A stretch of 64,000 nt of DNA from Odoribacter sp. (GTDB taxonomy: Bacteria; Bacteroidota; Bacteroidia; Bacteroidales; Marinifilaceae): assembly GCA_020024465.1 (NCBI GenBank), contig JAHHTT010000004.1, forward strand, positions 11,017 through 75,016. Reading direction: 5' to 3'. Both the position numbers and the translations under genes were made by a program. Below, in pieces: positions 32,804 to 41,755 of the stretch (within the stretch, counting starts at the first letter, position 1; each line of letters opens with the position of its first letter). Under the pieces are notes generated by a model. The model was not told the DNA's origin. It searched no databases and saw only the letters and a program-made list of their open reading frames with translations.

Positions 32804-33556
32804 ATGAATGATATACAGAAAGAGATTGTAGAAGCGGGGCTGCCTGAGCATATAGCTATTATCATGGATGGTAATGGCCGTTGGGCTCAAGAACGGGGAT
32901 TGGATCGGGTGTATGGTCACAAAGCCGGTGTGGATGCTGTAAAACGGGTAGTGGAAGCGGCAGGAGAGATCGGATTGAAGTATCTGACTTTATATACTTT
33001 TTCGATTGAAAACTGGAATCGTCCTAAAGTGGAGATTGATGCGTTGATGGGATTGATGGTGGATGCCATTATTCGGGAAACACCAGATTTGATGAAACAA
33101 AATGTACGTATTCAGGTAATTGGACATACGAATGATTTGCCAGAGGAAGTGTGGAGAAAAATGGAAGGATTGATCCGGCAGACTTCTGAAAACACAGGAG
33201 TAACCTTGATTTTGGCTTTGAGTTATGGTGCACGTTGGGAGATTTTGGAGGCAGTAAAAAAAATAGCACAAGATTATAAGGATGGTAAAATAACTGATTT
33301 AAAGGAAATTGGGGATGGCTGTTTTGCGAATTATCTGACTACGGCAGGGATTCCTGATCCCGATTTGTTGGTGCGGACTAGCGGAGAATGTCGGTTAAGC
33401 AATTTCCTTCTTTGGCAGTGTGCTTATACAGAATTTTATTTTCTCGCAAAATTTTGGCCTGATTTTGAAAAAGATGATTTATATTTGGCAATCCGTAATT
33501 TCCAAAAGCGAGAACGGCGTTTTGGCATGACCGGAGAGCAAGTTAGTAAAAAATGA
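32804..33556 (+). CDS. uppS: Isoprenyl transferase (undecaprenyl pyrophosphate synthase)
   Basis: Cis-prenyltransferase that builds the C55 lipid carrier for peptidoglycan and surface glycans. 250 residues, standard. Motifs: AIIMDGNGRWAQERG with the catalytic Asp, GHKAGVDAVKRVVEA, LTLYTFSIENWNRP, and DLLVRTSGECRLSNFLLWQ with TEFYF. In most relatives the penultimate motif is RTSGE.R.SNFLLWQ, so it is complete here. It is 38 bases upstream of bamA, an arrangement common in Bacteroidales envelope clusters. Confidence 0.96.
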   Translation: MNDIQKEIVEAGLPEHIAIIMDGNGRWAQERGLDRVYGHKAGVDAVKRVVEAAGEIGLKYLTLYTFSIENWNRPKVEIDALMGLMVDAIIRETPDLMKQNVRIQVIGHTNDLPEEVWRKMEGLIRQTSENTGVTLILALSYGARWEILEAVKKIAQDYKDGKITDLKEIGDGCFANYLTTAGIPDPDLLVRTSGECRLSNFLLWQCAYTEFYFLAKFWPDFEKDDLYLAIRNFQKRERRFGMTGEQVSKK

Positions 33557-33594
33557 TAGATGAATACGGTCTTCTGTCTGTTAATAAATGATAT

Positions 33595-36147
33595 ATGATT
33601 GGTAAAGTAATTCTTGGCATTCTAATAATTTTTTTTGCTGTTGGAAAGGTTGTTGCGCAGGATTCGGGCACGACAAGCCATCCGGACGTGTTTTATTCAA
33701 GTCCTAAAACTTATGTAATCGGTGGAATCGAAGTGACGGGATTGGGAGATCAGTATGATCCGGGTACATTGATTCAGTTGACCGGATTGCAATTCGGAAG
33801 TGAGATTAAAATTCCCGGAGATGCTATTACAAAGGCAATCAAACGCCTGTATTCGCAAGGATTATTTTCGGATATTTCCATTTCTGTGGATAGGGTGGAA
33901 GGTAATAAGGTGTTTCTGATTATGAATCTGATCGAACGTCATAAATTGTCGGGAATAAATTATATCGGTATCAAAAAATCGGAAGAGACTAAAATCAAGG
34001 AAAAAATCAACCCTTTACCAGGTACGCAGGTGACTGATAATATGGTTTCAAATTTGAAACATATTATAGAAAAGTATTTTAAGGAGAAGGGATATTACAA
34101 TATGGATGTAAAGGTGCTGCAAAGAGATGATCCCAGTGCTTCGAATTTTGTGATATTGGATGTGTCGGTGGAAAGAAAAAGCAAGATCAAAATCAGTGAG
34201 GTGGTGATTACCGGCAATGAGGAGGTGAAAGACCGCAGGTTGAAAGGAGCGATGAAGAAAACCAAGGAAAAGAGTCTGGTCAATTTCTTTAAATCATCCA
34301 AATACATTGAGACCAATTATGAGGATGATAAGTATAATTTGCTGGATAAGTATAATGAACTAGGGTATCGTGATGCTTCTATCATTGCTGACAGCGTGGT
34401 GCAGGTTTCTCCCAATCGGGTGAAAGTATATATTGATGTCGAGGAAGGGAACAAGTATTTTTATAACAATATCACGTGGGTCGGCAATACGGTGGTCGAT
34501 TCGGAAAAATTGTCACGTCTTCTGAATATCAGTAAAGGAGATACTTATAATAAAAAGTATTTTGAAGAACGTTTGAAAGATGATGAAGATGCCGTTGCCA
34601 ATTATTTCTATCTGAATCAGGGGTATTTGTTTTTTCAGGCTATGCCGATAGAAACGGTGGTAGGCAAAGATTCCATCAATGTGGAAATCCGTTTGCTGGA
34701 GGGTCCTCAGGCAACGATCGACCGTGTGATTATTAAAGGTAATGATCGAACACACGAGCATGTGATTCGTCGTGAACTTTATACCTATCCCGGAGAGTTG
34801 TTCAGTCGGGAGGATATAATTCGAAGTGTACGAGAGTTGGCTAATCTGGGGCATTTCGATCCTGAAAAGATTATTCCGAATCCGGTGAATCCGAACCAGG
34901 AGTCAGGAACCGTGGATATCGAATATAGTCTGGAAGAAAAAGCGACTGACAGAATTGAAATTTCAGGAGGCTGGGGTGCCGGTATGATTATCGGTTCTGT
35001 CGGTCTGACGTTTAATAATTTTTCGATGCGTAATATCTTTAATTGGGAAACTTACCGGCCGTTGCCTCAAGGTGATGGCCAGACGTTGAGTTTGAAGGCA
35101 CAAACCAATGGAAAGTATTATTCGTCTTTCAGTATTTCTTTCCGAGAACCGTGGCTGGGTGGTAAAAAACCAAATTCTTTGAGTGTATCTGCCTATTATT
35201 CAAGACAGACCGGTTATACCAACAAATATTATAAATCATATTTGGTGGGGCATTTGAGATCCAAAGATACGCATGATGAGAGTATGTCAACATTTGGTTT
35301 AAGCGTCGGATTAGGCAGACGTATTAAATGGCCGGATGATTATTTTACGATGTATACAGAGGTGGCTTACCAACGTTACGTATTGAAAAAGTGGGCATAT
35401 TATATCATTCAGGACGGTAGTTCGAATAATTTGTCATTTGCAGTACAGTTGCGCCGTAGCTCTATCGATAATCCGTTGTATACACGTCGTGGTTCCGATT
35501 TTACTTTGGGCTTGACCTTTACTCCTCCTTATTCTTGGTTTACAAGCAAGGATTATTCAAGTCCTAATATTAAGGATAGAGATAAGTACCGTTGGATTGA
35601 ATTTCATAAATGGAAATTTCAAGGCAAAGTGTTCATGCCGCTTGACCGAAATGAAAAGTTGGTATTGTATGCCGGCGCACAGTATGGCTATTTGGGACAT
35701 TTCGACAAACATAAACGTTCTCCGTTTGAAGGATATGAGATGGGTGGTGACGGAATGTCCGGATACAGTTTGTATGGGCGTGAGTATGTCGGTCTGAGAG
35801 GATATGGGAACGGGTCGTTGACGAATGCCGGTTCCAGTTTCCTGGCACCGAATTCATCAGATGCCAGTTTGTATTCCAAATTGACGATGGAGGTGCGCTA
35901 TCCGATTTCATTGGCACAGTCGGCTACAATTTATGCTTTGGCATTTTTGGAAGCGGGTAATTCTTGGTATGAGTTGAAGGATTTTGAACCGTTCAATCTT
36001 TATCGTTCTGCAGGTGTCGGTTTACGTGTGTTTTTGCCGATGTTTGGTCTGTTGGGTATCGACTGGGGATACGGGTTTGACAAAGTGCCCGGACGTAATG
36101 ATGCTGCCGGTTCACAAGTCCATTTTGTATTGGGTCAGGAATTTTAA
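33595..36147 (+). CDS. bamA: Outer membrane protein assembly factor BamA
   Basis: Central subunit of the machine that inserts beta-barrel proteins into the outer membrane. 850 residues with a signal peptide ending VVAQ. Five POTRA repeats occupy about residues 40-440, with the recurrent pattern I.I.GN..T (INYIGIKKSEETKI, VVITGNEEVKDRRL, ITWVGNTVVDSEKL, VIIKGNDRTHEHVI). The C-terminal 380 residues are a 16-strand barrel with the L6 motif LRGYG (EYVGLRGYGNGS) and a final Phe (FVLGQEF). The protein is somewhat longer than E. coli BamA, as is usual in this phylum. It is followed by ompH. Confidence 0.96.
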   Translation: MIGKVILGILIIFFAVGKVVAQDSGTTSHPDVFYSSPKTYVIGGIEVTGLGDQYDPGTLIQLTGLQFGSEIKIPGDAITKAIKRLYSQGLFSDISISVDRVEGNKVFLIMNLIERHKLSGINYIGIKKSEETKIKEKINPLPGTQVTDNMVSNLKHIIEKYFKEKGYYNMDVKVLQRDDPSASNFVILDVSVERKSKIKISEVVITGNEEVKDRRLKGAMKKTKEKSLVNFFKSSKYIETNYEDDKYNLLDKYNELGYRDASIIADSVVQVSPNRVKVYIDVEEGNKYFYNNITWVGNTVVDSEKLSRLLNISKGDTYNKKYFEERLKDDEDAVANYFYLNQGYLFFQAMPIETVVGKDSINVEIRLLEGPQATIDRVIIKGNDRTHEHVIRRELYTYPGELFSREDIIRSVRELANLGHFDPEKIIPNPVNPNQESGTVDIEYSLEEKATDRIEISGGWGAGMIIGSVGLTFNNFSMRNIFNWETYRPLPQGDGQTLSLKAQTNGKYYSSFSISFREPWLGGKKPNSLSVSAYYSRQTGYTNKYYKSYLVGHLRSKDTHDESMSTFGLSVGLGRRIKWPDDYFTMYTEVAYQRYVLKKWAYYIIQDGSSNNLSFAVQLRRSSIDNPLYTRRGSDFTLGLTFTPPYSWFTSKDYSSPNIKDRDKYRWIEFHKWKFQGKVFMPLDRNEKLVLYAGAQYGYLGHFDKHKRSPFEGYEMGGDGMSGYSLYGREYVGLRGYGNGSLTNAGSSFLAPNSSDASLYSKLTMEVRYPISLAQSATIYALAFLEAGNSWYELKDFEPFNLYRSAGVGLRVFLPMFGLLGIDWGYGFDKVPGRNDAAGSQVHFVLGQEF

Positions 36148-36177
36148 TAAAATCCTTGATTAGAGGATTAATTTTAC

Positions 36178-36185
36178 TATTTTTG
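36178..36185 (+). promoter_or_regulatory. -7 promoter element for ompH
   Basis: Perfect TATTTTTG, 42 bases before the ompH start. A weak hairpin (AATCCT/AGGATT, 36151-36169) just upstream may attenuate read-through from bamA. Confidence 0.5.
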
Positions 36186-36226
36186 TGACATTATGATTAT
36201 TGAAATAGAAATTAAAACCAGAAAGT

Positions 36227-36739
36227 ATGAAGAATATGATTAAATTAGTAGCGGTCGTTGCATTTGTGTTGACCGCAATGGGAGTCTCTGCTCAAGTGAA
36301 GTTGGGGCACATTGAAACTCAGAAGTTGATTCAGGCAATGCCGGAAATGGCCGCAGCCCGTAAGACGATGGAGACGAAACAGGCTGAAATAGAAAAAGAA
36401 CTGACGACCATGCAGGAGCAGTTTAAGATAAAGTTGGATGAATATTCTAAAAACGGAAAAACAATGTCTGATGTAATCCGTGCATCTAAAGAGCAGGAGT
36501 TGCAGGAGTTGCAGCAGAGAATTCAGAGTTTTCAGCAGATAGCTATGGACAATCTGGAGAAAACACAGGCAGAATTGATGCAGCCGATTATGGACAAGGC
36601 GTTGAATGCCATCAAGGCCGTTGGCAAAGAAAATGGTTTTACCTATATTTTTGATATGAGTCAGGGGGGCATTCTTTATAATGCAGCCAATACAGAAGAT
36701 GTCCTGCCTTTAGTGAAGAAAAAATTAGGTCTGCAATAA
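36227..36739 (+). CDS. OmpH/Skp family periplasmic chaperone
   Basis: 170 residues with a signal peptide (MKNMIKLVAVVAFVLTAMGVSAQ). The mature part starts VKLGHIETQKLIQAMPE and then forms a long Gln/Glu/Lys-rich coiled coil (about 45-125), as in Skp, whose trimer carries unfolded outer membrane proteins. The C-terminus (AIKAVGKENGFTYIFDM) returns to the beta body. Placement right after bamA matches the skp-bamA linkage seen across Gram-negative bacteria. It has its own promoter and a strong terminator. Confidence 0.93.
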   Translation: MKNMIKLVAVVAFVLTAMGVSAQVKLGHIETQKLIQAMPEMAAARKTMETKQAEIEKELTTMQEQFKIKLDEYSKNGKTMSDVIRASKEQELQELQQRIQSFQQIAMDNLEKTQAELMQPIMDKALNAIKAVGKENGFTYIFDMSQGGILYNAANTEDVLPLVKKKLGLQ

Positions 36740-36759
36740 GATTTATCAATGATATGGAG

Positions 36760-36782
36760 GCCGCCTGAAAGGCGGCTTTTTT
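36760..36782 (+). terminator. Rho-independent terminator after ompH
   Basis: GCCGCC / GGCGGC stem with a 5-base loop, followed by six T. A textbook intrinsic terminator, 20 bases past the stop. Confidence 0.95.
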
Positions 36783-36794
36783 ACTTTATAGATT

Positions 36795-37628
36795 ATGAAG
36801 CAGGGAGAATGTATCGGTGTTTTTGATTCCGGTTATGGAGGTCTCACGATTTTAAAAGAGATTATTCAGGTGTTGCCGCAATATGATTATATTTATTTGG
36901 GGGATAATGCCAGAGCTCCTTATGGTTCTCGATCGTTTGAAGCGGTATATCATTATACTGGGGAAGCAGTGAGGAAGTTGTTTGAGATGGGATGCAGATT
37001 GGTGATTTTGGCTTGCAATACCGCTTCTGCCAAAGCTTTACGGACCATTCAGCAAGTGGATTTGCCGCTGATTGATCCTCATAAACGAGTGTTGGGCGTA
37101 ATTCGTCCGAGTGTAGAGGCATTGGCTGATTATTCGAAAAATGGACATATCGGCATATTGGCAACCCGAGGGACAGTCGCTTCCGGTTCATATCCGATTG
37201 AAATAGAGAAATTGTTTGGGATGGAAAAATTCCATATCACGCAGCTGGCTTGTCCAATGTGGGTGCCTTTGGTTGAAAATAACGAACTTTCCGGAGAAGG
37301 CACAGAGTATTTTGTCCGGAAATATCTGGATGAGCTTTTTTTGATGGATCCTCTTTTGGATACAATCGTTCTGGCGTGTACACATTATCCTTTGTTGCGT
37401 CCTTTGATTGGACAAATGATTCCCGGATATGTGCGTATTATCGGTCAGGGGCATATTGTAGCAGACAGCTTGAAGGATTATTTGTTGCGTCATCCGGAAA
37501 TGGAAATTTGTCTGTCTAAAGGGAGGAATGTAAGTTATTATACTACAGATAAAGCAGAGATATTTGAACAGACGGGAGGTGTTTTTATGGGTGAAAGAAT
37601 TAAATGCCGGCATGTGCAAATATGTTAA
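36795..37628 (+). CDS. murI: Glutamate racemase
   Basis: Interconverts L- and D-glutamate for peptidoglycan. 277 residues. Motifs: IGVFDSGYGGLTILKEI with the N-terminal Asp, YLGDNARAPYGSRS, ILACNTASAKAL with the first catalytic Cys, GILATRGTVASGSYP, and IVLACTHYPLLRPLI with the second catalytic Cys and adjacent His. The start lies 12 bases after the ompH terminator's T-run, so the gene probably has a promoter within or near the end of ompH that I could not identify. Confidence 0.96.
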   Translation: MKQGECIGVFDSGYGGLTILKEIIQVLPQYDYIYLGDNARAPYGSRSFEAVYHYTGEAVRKLFEMGCRLVILACNTASAKALRTIQQVDLPLIDPHKRVLGVIRPSVEALADYSKNGHIGILATRGTVASGSYPIEIEKLFGMEKFHITQLACPMWVPLVENNELSGEGTEYFVRKYLDELFLMDPLLDTIVLACTHYPLLRPLIGQMIPGYVRIIGQGHIVADSLKDYLLRHPEMEICLSKGRNVSYYTTDKAEIFEQTGGVFMGERIKCRHVQIC

Positions 37629-37656
37629 TGGAATGTTGTAGATGATAAAATTTTAG

Positions 37657-37664
37657 TATCTTTG
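37657..37664 (+). promoter_or_regulatory. -7 promoter element for rel
   Basis: Perfect TATCTTTG, 20 bases before the ATG of the rel gene. Confidence 0.55.
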
Positions 37665-37684
37665 GGCTAAGTAAAATCTTTGGT

Positions 37685-39865
37685 ATGACAGAACAAAAAC
37701 AGATAAGAGATGCTTTTGAAGATTTGTTGAATTCTTTGCGTAAAGATGTGGCAAAGGAGGATATCCAAAGGATAAAAGAAGCTTTTGAATTTGCTGATGA
37801 AGCCCATAAGGGGGTACGGAGAAGATCCGGGGAACCTTATATTATGCATCCGCTGGCAGTGGCGAAAATTGCTACGAAGGAGATAGGGTTGGGTTCCACT
37901 TCAGTGATTTCTGCCCTATTGCACGATGTGGTGGAAGATACCGATTATACGGTGGAAGATATTTCCGGTTTGTTTGGTCCTAAGGTTGCATCTATTGTGG
38001 ATGGATTGACTAAAATCAGCGGAGTAATGGGCTCGGAAACAAGTCAACAGGCAGAAAGTTTCCGTAAAATGATTTTGACGTTGGCGGATGATGTCCGGGT
38101 CATTTTGATAAAGATTGCCGATCGTTTGCACAATATGAGGACTTTGGCTTCAATGCCTGAGCATAAGCAGGTAAAAATAGCCAGTGAAACTTTATATATT
38201 TATGCTCCTCTGGCACACCGTATGGGATTGCATGCTATCAAGACAGAGTTGGAAGACTTGAGCATGAAGTATGAGCATCCGGAAGAGTATCAGGTGATTG
38301 CCAAAAAAATCGAAACTTACAAAAATCAGTTTTCAGCTTTATTTGAAGAGTTTATCAAACCGATACGCCAAAGATTGGCGGACAATACATATGAATATAC
38401 CATTACTGCCCGTACGAAAAGTGTCTATTCTGTTTGGCTGAAGATGCAGAGGCGGAATATCAGTTTTGATGAAATATATGATTTGTTGGCGGTACGTATT
38501 GTTTTTAAACCCAAAGAAGGAGTGCCTGAGAAATGGCAGTGCTGGAATATATATTCTTTGATTACGGATATTTATAGTCCAAAGCCTGAACGGATACGGG
38601 ATTGGGTGAGTGTGCCTAAAGCCAACGGATATGAAGCATTGCATTTGACGGTAATGGGACCTGAAGGGCAATGGTTTGAAGTGCAGATCAGATCGGAAAG
38701 GATGGATGAAGTGGCAGAAAAAGGTTTGGCTGCTCATTGGAAGTATAAGGGAGAGGGAGAATGTTCTGAATTGGATAAATGGTTGGCAGGGATTAAGGAA
38801 ATCCTAGATCAGCCGGATGCTACGGCACTGGAATTTTTGGATGAATTCAAATTGAATCTTTTTACGAAGGAAATCCGGGTATTTACACCTAAAGGATATA
38901 TGCGAACTCTACCCAAAGGAGCGACAGCTCTGGATTTTGCTTATGACATACATACAGAAATCGGTAATACTTGTATCGGGGCAAAGGTGAATCATAAGTT
39001 GGTGCCTATGAGTCATAAATTAGGCAGTGGAGATCAAGTGGAAATATTGACCAGCGATAAGCAGAAGCCTCAGAAAGAGTGGTTGGATTTTGTTGTAACA
39101 GCCAAGGCTCGGACTCATATTAATGCGACTTTTAAGAAAGAGAAGAAGGAATTGATGCGTAATGGCATCAATGAATATGAGAAGGTGGTCAAGAAGTTGA
39201 GGCTGCCTCTTACTTCAGAGACTTTAAATAAGGCTTTGTTGCACTATGGACTGAATAACCGGGATGATTTGTATGTGGAAATAGGGAAACAGATGATTGC
39301 ATCCGAAGATTTGGAAAAAATTTTAAAAAGAAGGCCTGAAAATAAGTTTATTAAATATTGGAATCTACAGTTTTTATGGAATGGTAAAGATTCGGAAGGG
39401 AAGAAAAAAAGAGTACAGGAACAGAGTATTGATTTGAATTCTGATTTTATGATTGCACCCTGCTGTAATCCTATTCCCGGAGATGATGTGGTGGGAATGA
39501 ATATCGCAGGAACCAAGGTTACGGTGCATAAACGTTCGTGTCCGGAGGCTATTCGTCTTATGGCAAGTTTCGGTGATAAAATTGTGCCAATTAAATGGGT
39601 AAGTCATAAGTTAATGTCTTTTTTGGCTGTCATTAAAATTACAGGCATCGATGCTTCGGGTATTGTCAGCGAGGTGACCGGATTAATAGCCAAAGAGGAA
39701 AAAGTCAATATGCGCATGATACATGTGGAAGTCCATGATGGTATTTTTGAAGGGATGATACATTTATATGTTCATAATACGGAGGATTTAGGTCGGATTG
39801 TGTCCCAAATAGCTGCCGTGAAAGGCATAGAAACTGTCGTGCGTGTAGAAGCTGATGAAAAGTGA
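37685..39865 (+). CDS. Bifunctional (p)ppGpp synthetase/hydrolase (Rel/SpoT)
   Basis: Stringent-response enzyme of 726 residues. Order of domains: HD hydrolase (about 30-180; YIMHPLAVAKI, SALLHDVVEDTDYT, IKIADRLHNMRTL), synthetase (about 230-350; TARTKSVYSVWLKM, YDLLAVRIVF, ANGYEALHLTVMG, WFEVQIRSERMDEVAEKG), TGS (about 395-455; VFTPKGYMRTLPKGATALDFAY), a helical region, a Cys-containing conserved domain (APCCNPIPGDDVVG), and a C-terminal ACT domain (ITGIDASGIVSEVTGL). Both catalytic halves look intact, with HD and ED motifs. It is followed 9 bases later by the Fur-family gene, so the two are co-transcribed. Confidence 0.95.
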   Translation: MTEQKQIRDAFEDLLNSLRKDVAKEDIQRIKEAFEFADEAHKGVRRRSGEPYIMHPLAVAKIATKEIGLGSTSVISALLHDVVEDTDYTVEDISGLFGPKVASIVDGLTKISGVMGSETSQQAESFRKMILTLADDVRVILIKIADRLHNMRTLASMPEHKQVKIASETLYIYAPLAHRMGLHAIKTELEDLSMKYEHPEEYQVIAKKIETYKNQFSALFEEFIKPIRQRLADNTYEYTITARTKSVYSVWLKMQRRNISFDEIYDLLAVRIVFKPKEGVPEKWQCWNIYSLITDIYSPKPERIRDWVSVPKANGYEALHLTVMGPEGQWFEVQIRSERMDEVAEKGLAAHWKYKGEGECSELDKWLAGIKEILDQPDATALEFLDEFKLNLFTKEIRVFTPKGYMRTLPKGATALDFAYDIHTEIGNTCIGAKVNHKLVPMSHKLGSGDQVEILTSDKQKPQKEWLDFVVTAKARTHINATFKKEKKELMRNGINEYEKVVKKLRLPLTSETLNKALLHYGLNNRDDLYVEIGKQMIASEDLEKILKRRPENKFIKYWNLQFLWNGKDSEGKKKRVQEQSIDLNSDFMIAPCCNPIPGDDVVGMNIAGTKVTVHKRSCPEAIRLMASFGDKIVPIKWVSHKLMSFLAVIKITGIDASGIVSEVTGLIAKEEKVNMRMIHVEVHDGIFEGMIHLYVHNTEDLGRIVSQIAAVKGIETVVRVEADEK

Positions 39866-39874
39866 TAAATTGAT

Positions 39875-40333
39875 ATGGAGGAGATAAAGGAAACGGTTAA
39901 AGAGTTGTTTACTGCTTATCTGCAGGAAAAAGGACATCGGAAAACTCCGGAGAGGTATGCAATCTTGGATGAAATATATTCGCATTCAGGACATTTTGAT
40001 ATCGAATCCCTATATATGTTCATGAAGAACAAAAATTATCGAGTGAGCCGGGCAACTCTTTATAATACAATAGATTTATTATTGGATTGCAAGTTGGTTA
40101 TCAAACACCAGTTCGGTAATAACATAGCGCAGTTTGAAAAAGCATTTAACAATGAACATCATGAGCATCTAATATGCCAAAAATGTGGGAGAGTGGAAGA
40201 ATTTTCAGATCCGCGTATAGATGAAGTTGTTGCACAAATGCGTGACAAACATCAATTTATTGTGCACCATCACCTGCTTTATGTGTATGGTATGTGTAAA
40301 TCTTGTGCAGAAGAAGTTGATGGAAACTGTTGA
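39875..40333 (+). CDS. Fur family metal-responsive regulator
   Basis: 152 residues. The N-terminal winged helix includes [22 protein letters not shown] and [19 protein letters not shown]. The dimerisation domain contains [18 protein letters not shown] and [12 protein letters not shown], whose two CxxC motifs bind structural zinc. It could be Fur (iron), Zur or PerR; the sequence alone does not decide. It lies 9 bases after rel. The FeoAB iron transporter at 43978 and the metal ABC system at 1-1396 are possible targets, though their upstream DNA shows no classic Fur box. Confidence 0.93.
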   Translation: MEEIKETVKELFTAYLQEKGHRKTPERYAILDEIYSHSGHFDIESLYMFMKNKNYRVSRATLYNTIDLLLDCKLVIKHQFGNNIAQFEKAFNNEHHEHLICQKCGRVEEFSDPRIDEVVAQMRDKHQFIVHHHLLYVYGMCKSCAEEVDGNC

Positions 40334-40352
40334 TTATTTGGGGAAATTTGGC

Positions 40353-40360
40353 TACTTTTG
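40353..40360 (+). promoter_or_regulatory. -7 promoter element for purA
   Basis: Perfect TACTTTTG, 64 bases before the purA start. Confidence 0.5.
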
Positions 40361-40424
40361 TGCGTTACAGTTCAAATGTATAAAAGATTGGACATTAGCT
40401 TTATAATATTTATAAACAATTTAG

Positions 40425-41699
40425 ATGATGAAAGTTGACGTATTGCTTGGATTACAATGGGGGGATGAAGGGAAAGGGAAAGTGGTGGATGTACTGACAC
40501 CTGGCTATGATGTTGTAACTCGTTTTCAGGGAGGTCCCAATGCCGGTCATACCTTGGAATTTGGTGGACAAAAATATGTGCTTCGTTCAATTCCTTCCGG
40601 TATTTTTCAGGGAGGTAAAATGAATATTATCGGTAATGGAGTGGTGTTGGATCCTATATTGTTCCGGCAAGAAGCAGAGGCTTTGGCAGAAAGCGGGCAT
40701 GATTTGACCAAACAATTGTGTATTTCCAAGAAAGCTCATTTGATTATGCCTACGCATCGTATTTTGGATGCTGCCTATGAAGCAGCTAAAGGTGATGCTA
40801 AAGTAGGGACTACCGGAAAAGGTATTGGTCCGACTTATACCGACAAGATAAGTAGAAACGGTTTGAGAGTAGGGGATCTGTTGTTTGGTTTCGATGAAAA
40901 ATATGCGATTGCCAAGGGTAAACACGAGGTGATTTTGCAGGGATTGAATTATAAATATGATGTTGCAGCCTTGGAAAAAGAGTGGTTTGATGCATTGGAA
41001 TATTTGAAAAAATTCAAGTTTATTGATAGCGAACACGTTATTAACAATTTACTGAAAGAAGGGAAAAGTGTTTTGGCAGAAGGAGCGCAAGGTACCATGT
41101 TGGATGTGGATTTCGGTTCCTATCCCTTTGTGACATCTTCAAATACCATCTGTGCCGGTGCTTGTAGCGGTTTAGGAATCGCTCCCCGAAATATTGGAGA
41201 GGTATATGGTATTTTTAAAGCATATTGTACTCGCGTGGGTGCAGGACCTTTTCCTACTGAATTATTCGATGAAACAGGAGACAAATTGGGTCGGCTTGGG
41301 CACGAATTCGGTGCGGTAACCGGTCGTAAACGTCGTTGCGGATGGATAGATCTGGTGGCTCTGAGATATGCAATTATGATCAATGGTGTGACGAATCTTA
41401 TCATGATGAAGAGTGATGTGCTGGATTCTTTTGAGACGATAAAGGTCTGTGTGGCTTATAAAATTAATGGACAGGAAACGGAGGAATTCCCATTTGATAT
41501 TTGTGAAGAAGTGGAGCCTGTATATGCCGAATTGCCGGGATGGCGGACGGATATGACACAAATGATTTCGGAAGACGAATTTCCAGAAGAGTTTAATGCC
41601 TATATCAATTTTCTGGAAGAGGAATTGGGAGTGCCGATTAAAATTGTTTCAGTAGGTCCTGATAGAGAACAAACTATTATTCGTAACGAAGAAGAATAA
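40425..41699 (+). CDS. purA: Adenylosuccinate synthetase
   Basis: Joins IMP and aspartate using GTP, the first committed step to AMP. 424 residues, full length. Motifs: LGLQWGDEGKGKVVD (GTP loop and catalytic Asp), GGPNAGHTLEF with the catalytic His, GTTGKGIGPTYTDK, AEGAQGTMLDVDFGSYPFVTSS, and GRKRRCGWIDLVALRYA. Either of the first two Met codons may start. It is monocistronic, with its own promoter and terminator. Confidence 0.97.
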   Translation: MMKVDVLLGLQWGDEGKGKVVDVLTPGYDVVTRFQGGPNAGHTLEFGGQKYVLRSIPSGIFQGGKMNIIGNGVVLDPILFRQEAEALAESGHDLTKQLCISKKAHLIMPTHRILDAAYEAAKGDAKVGTTGKGIGPTYTDKISRNGLRVGDLLFGFDEKYAIAKGKHEVILQGLNYKYDVAALEKEWFDALEYLKKFKFIDSEHVINNLLKEGKSVLAEGAQGTMLDVDFGSYPFVTSSNTICAGACSGLGIAPRNIGEVYGIFKAYCTRVGAGPFPTELFDETGDKLGRLGHEFGAVTGRKRRCGWIDLVALRYAIMINGVTNLIMMKSDVLDSFETIKVCVAYKINGQETEEFPFDICEEVEPVYAELPGWRTDMTQMISEDEFPEEFNAYINFLEEELGVPIKIVSVGPDREQTIIRNEEE

Positions 41700-41700
41700 T

Positions 41701-41727
41701 AAAGGGAGTCTGTGGGCTCCTTTTTTT
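41701..41727 (+). terminator. Rho-independent terminator after purA
   Basis: GGAGTC / GGCTCC stem (with G-T pairs) extended by AAAG/CTTT, 4-base loop, then seven T, immediately after the purA stop. Confidence 0.88.
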
Positions 41728-41755
41728 AATATGTATTGTTGTTAATTCCATTTCT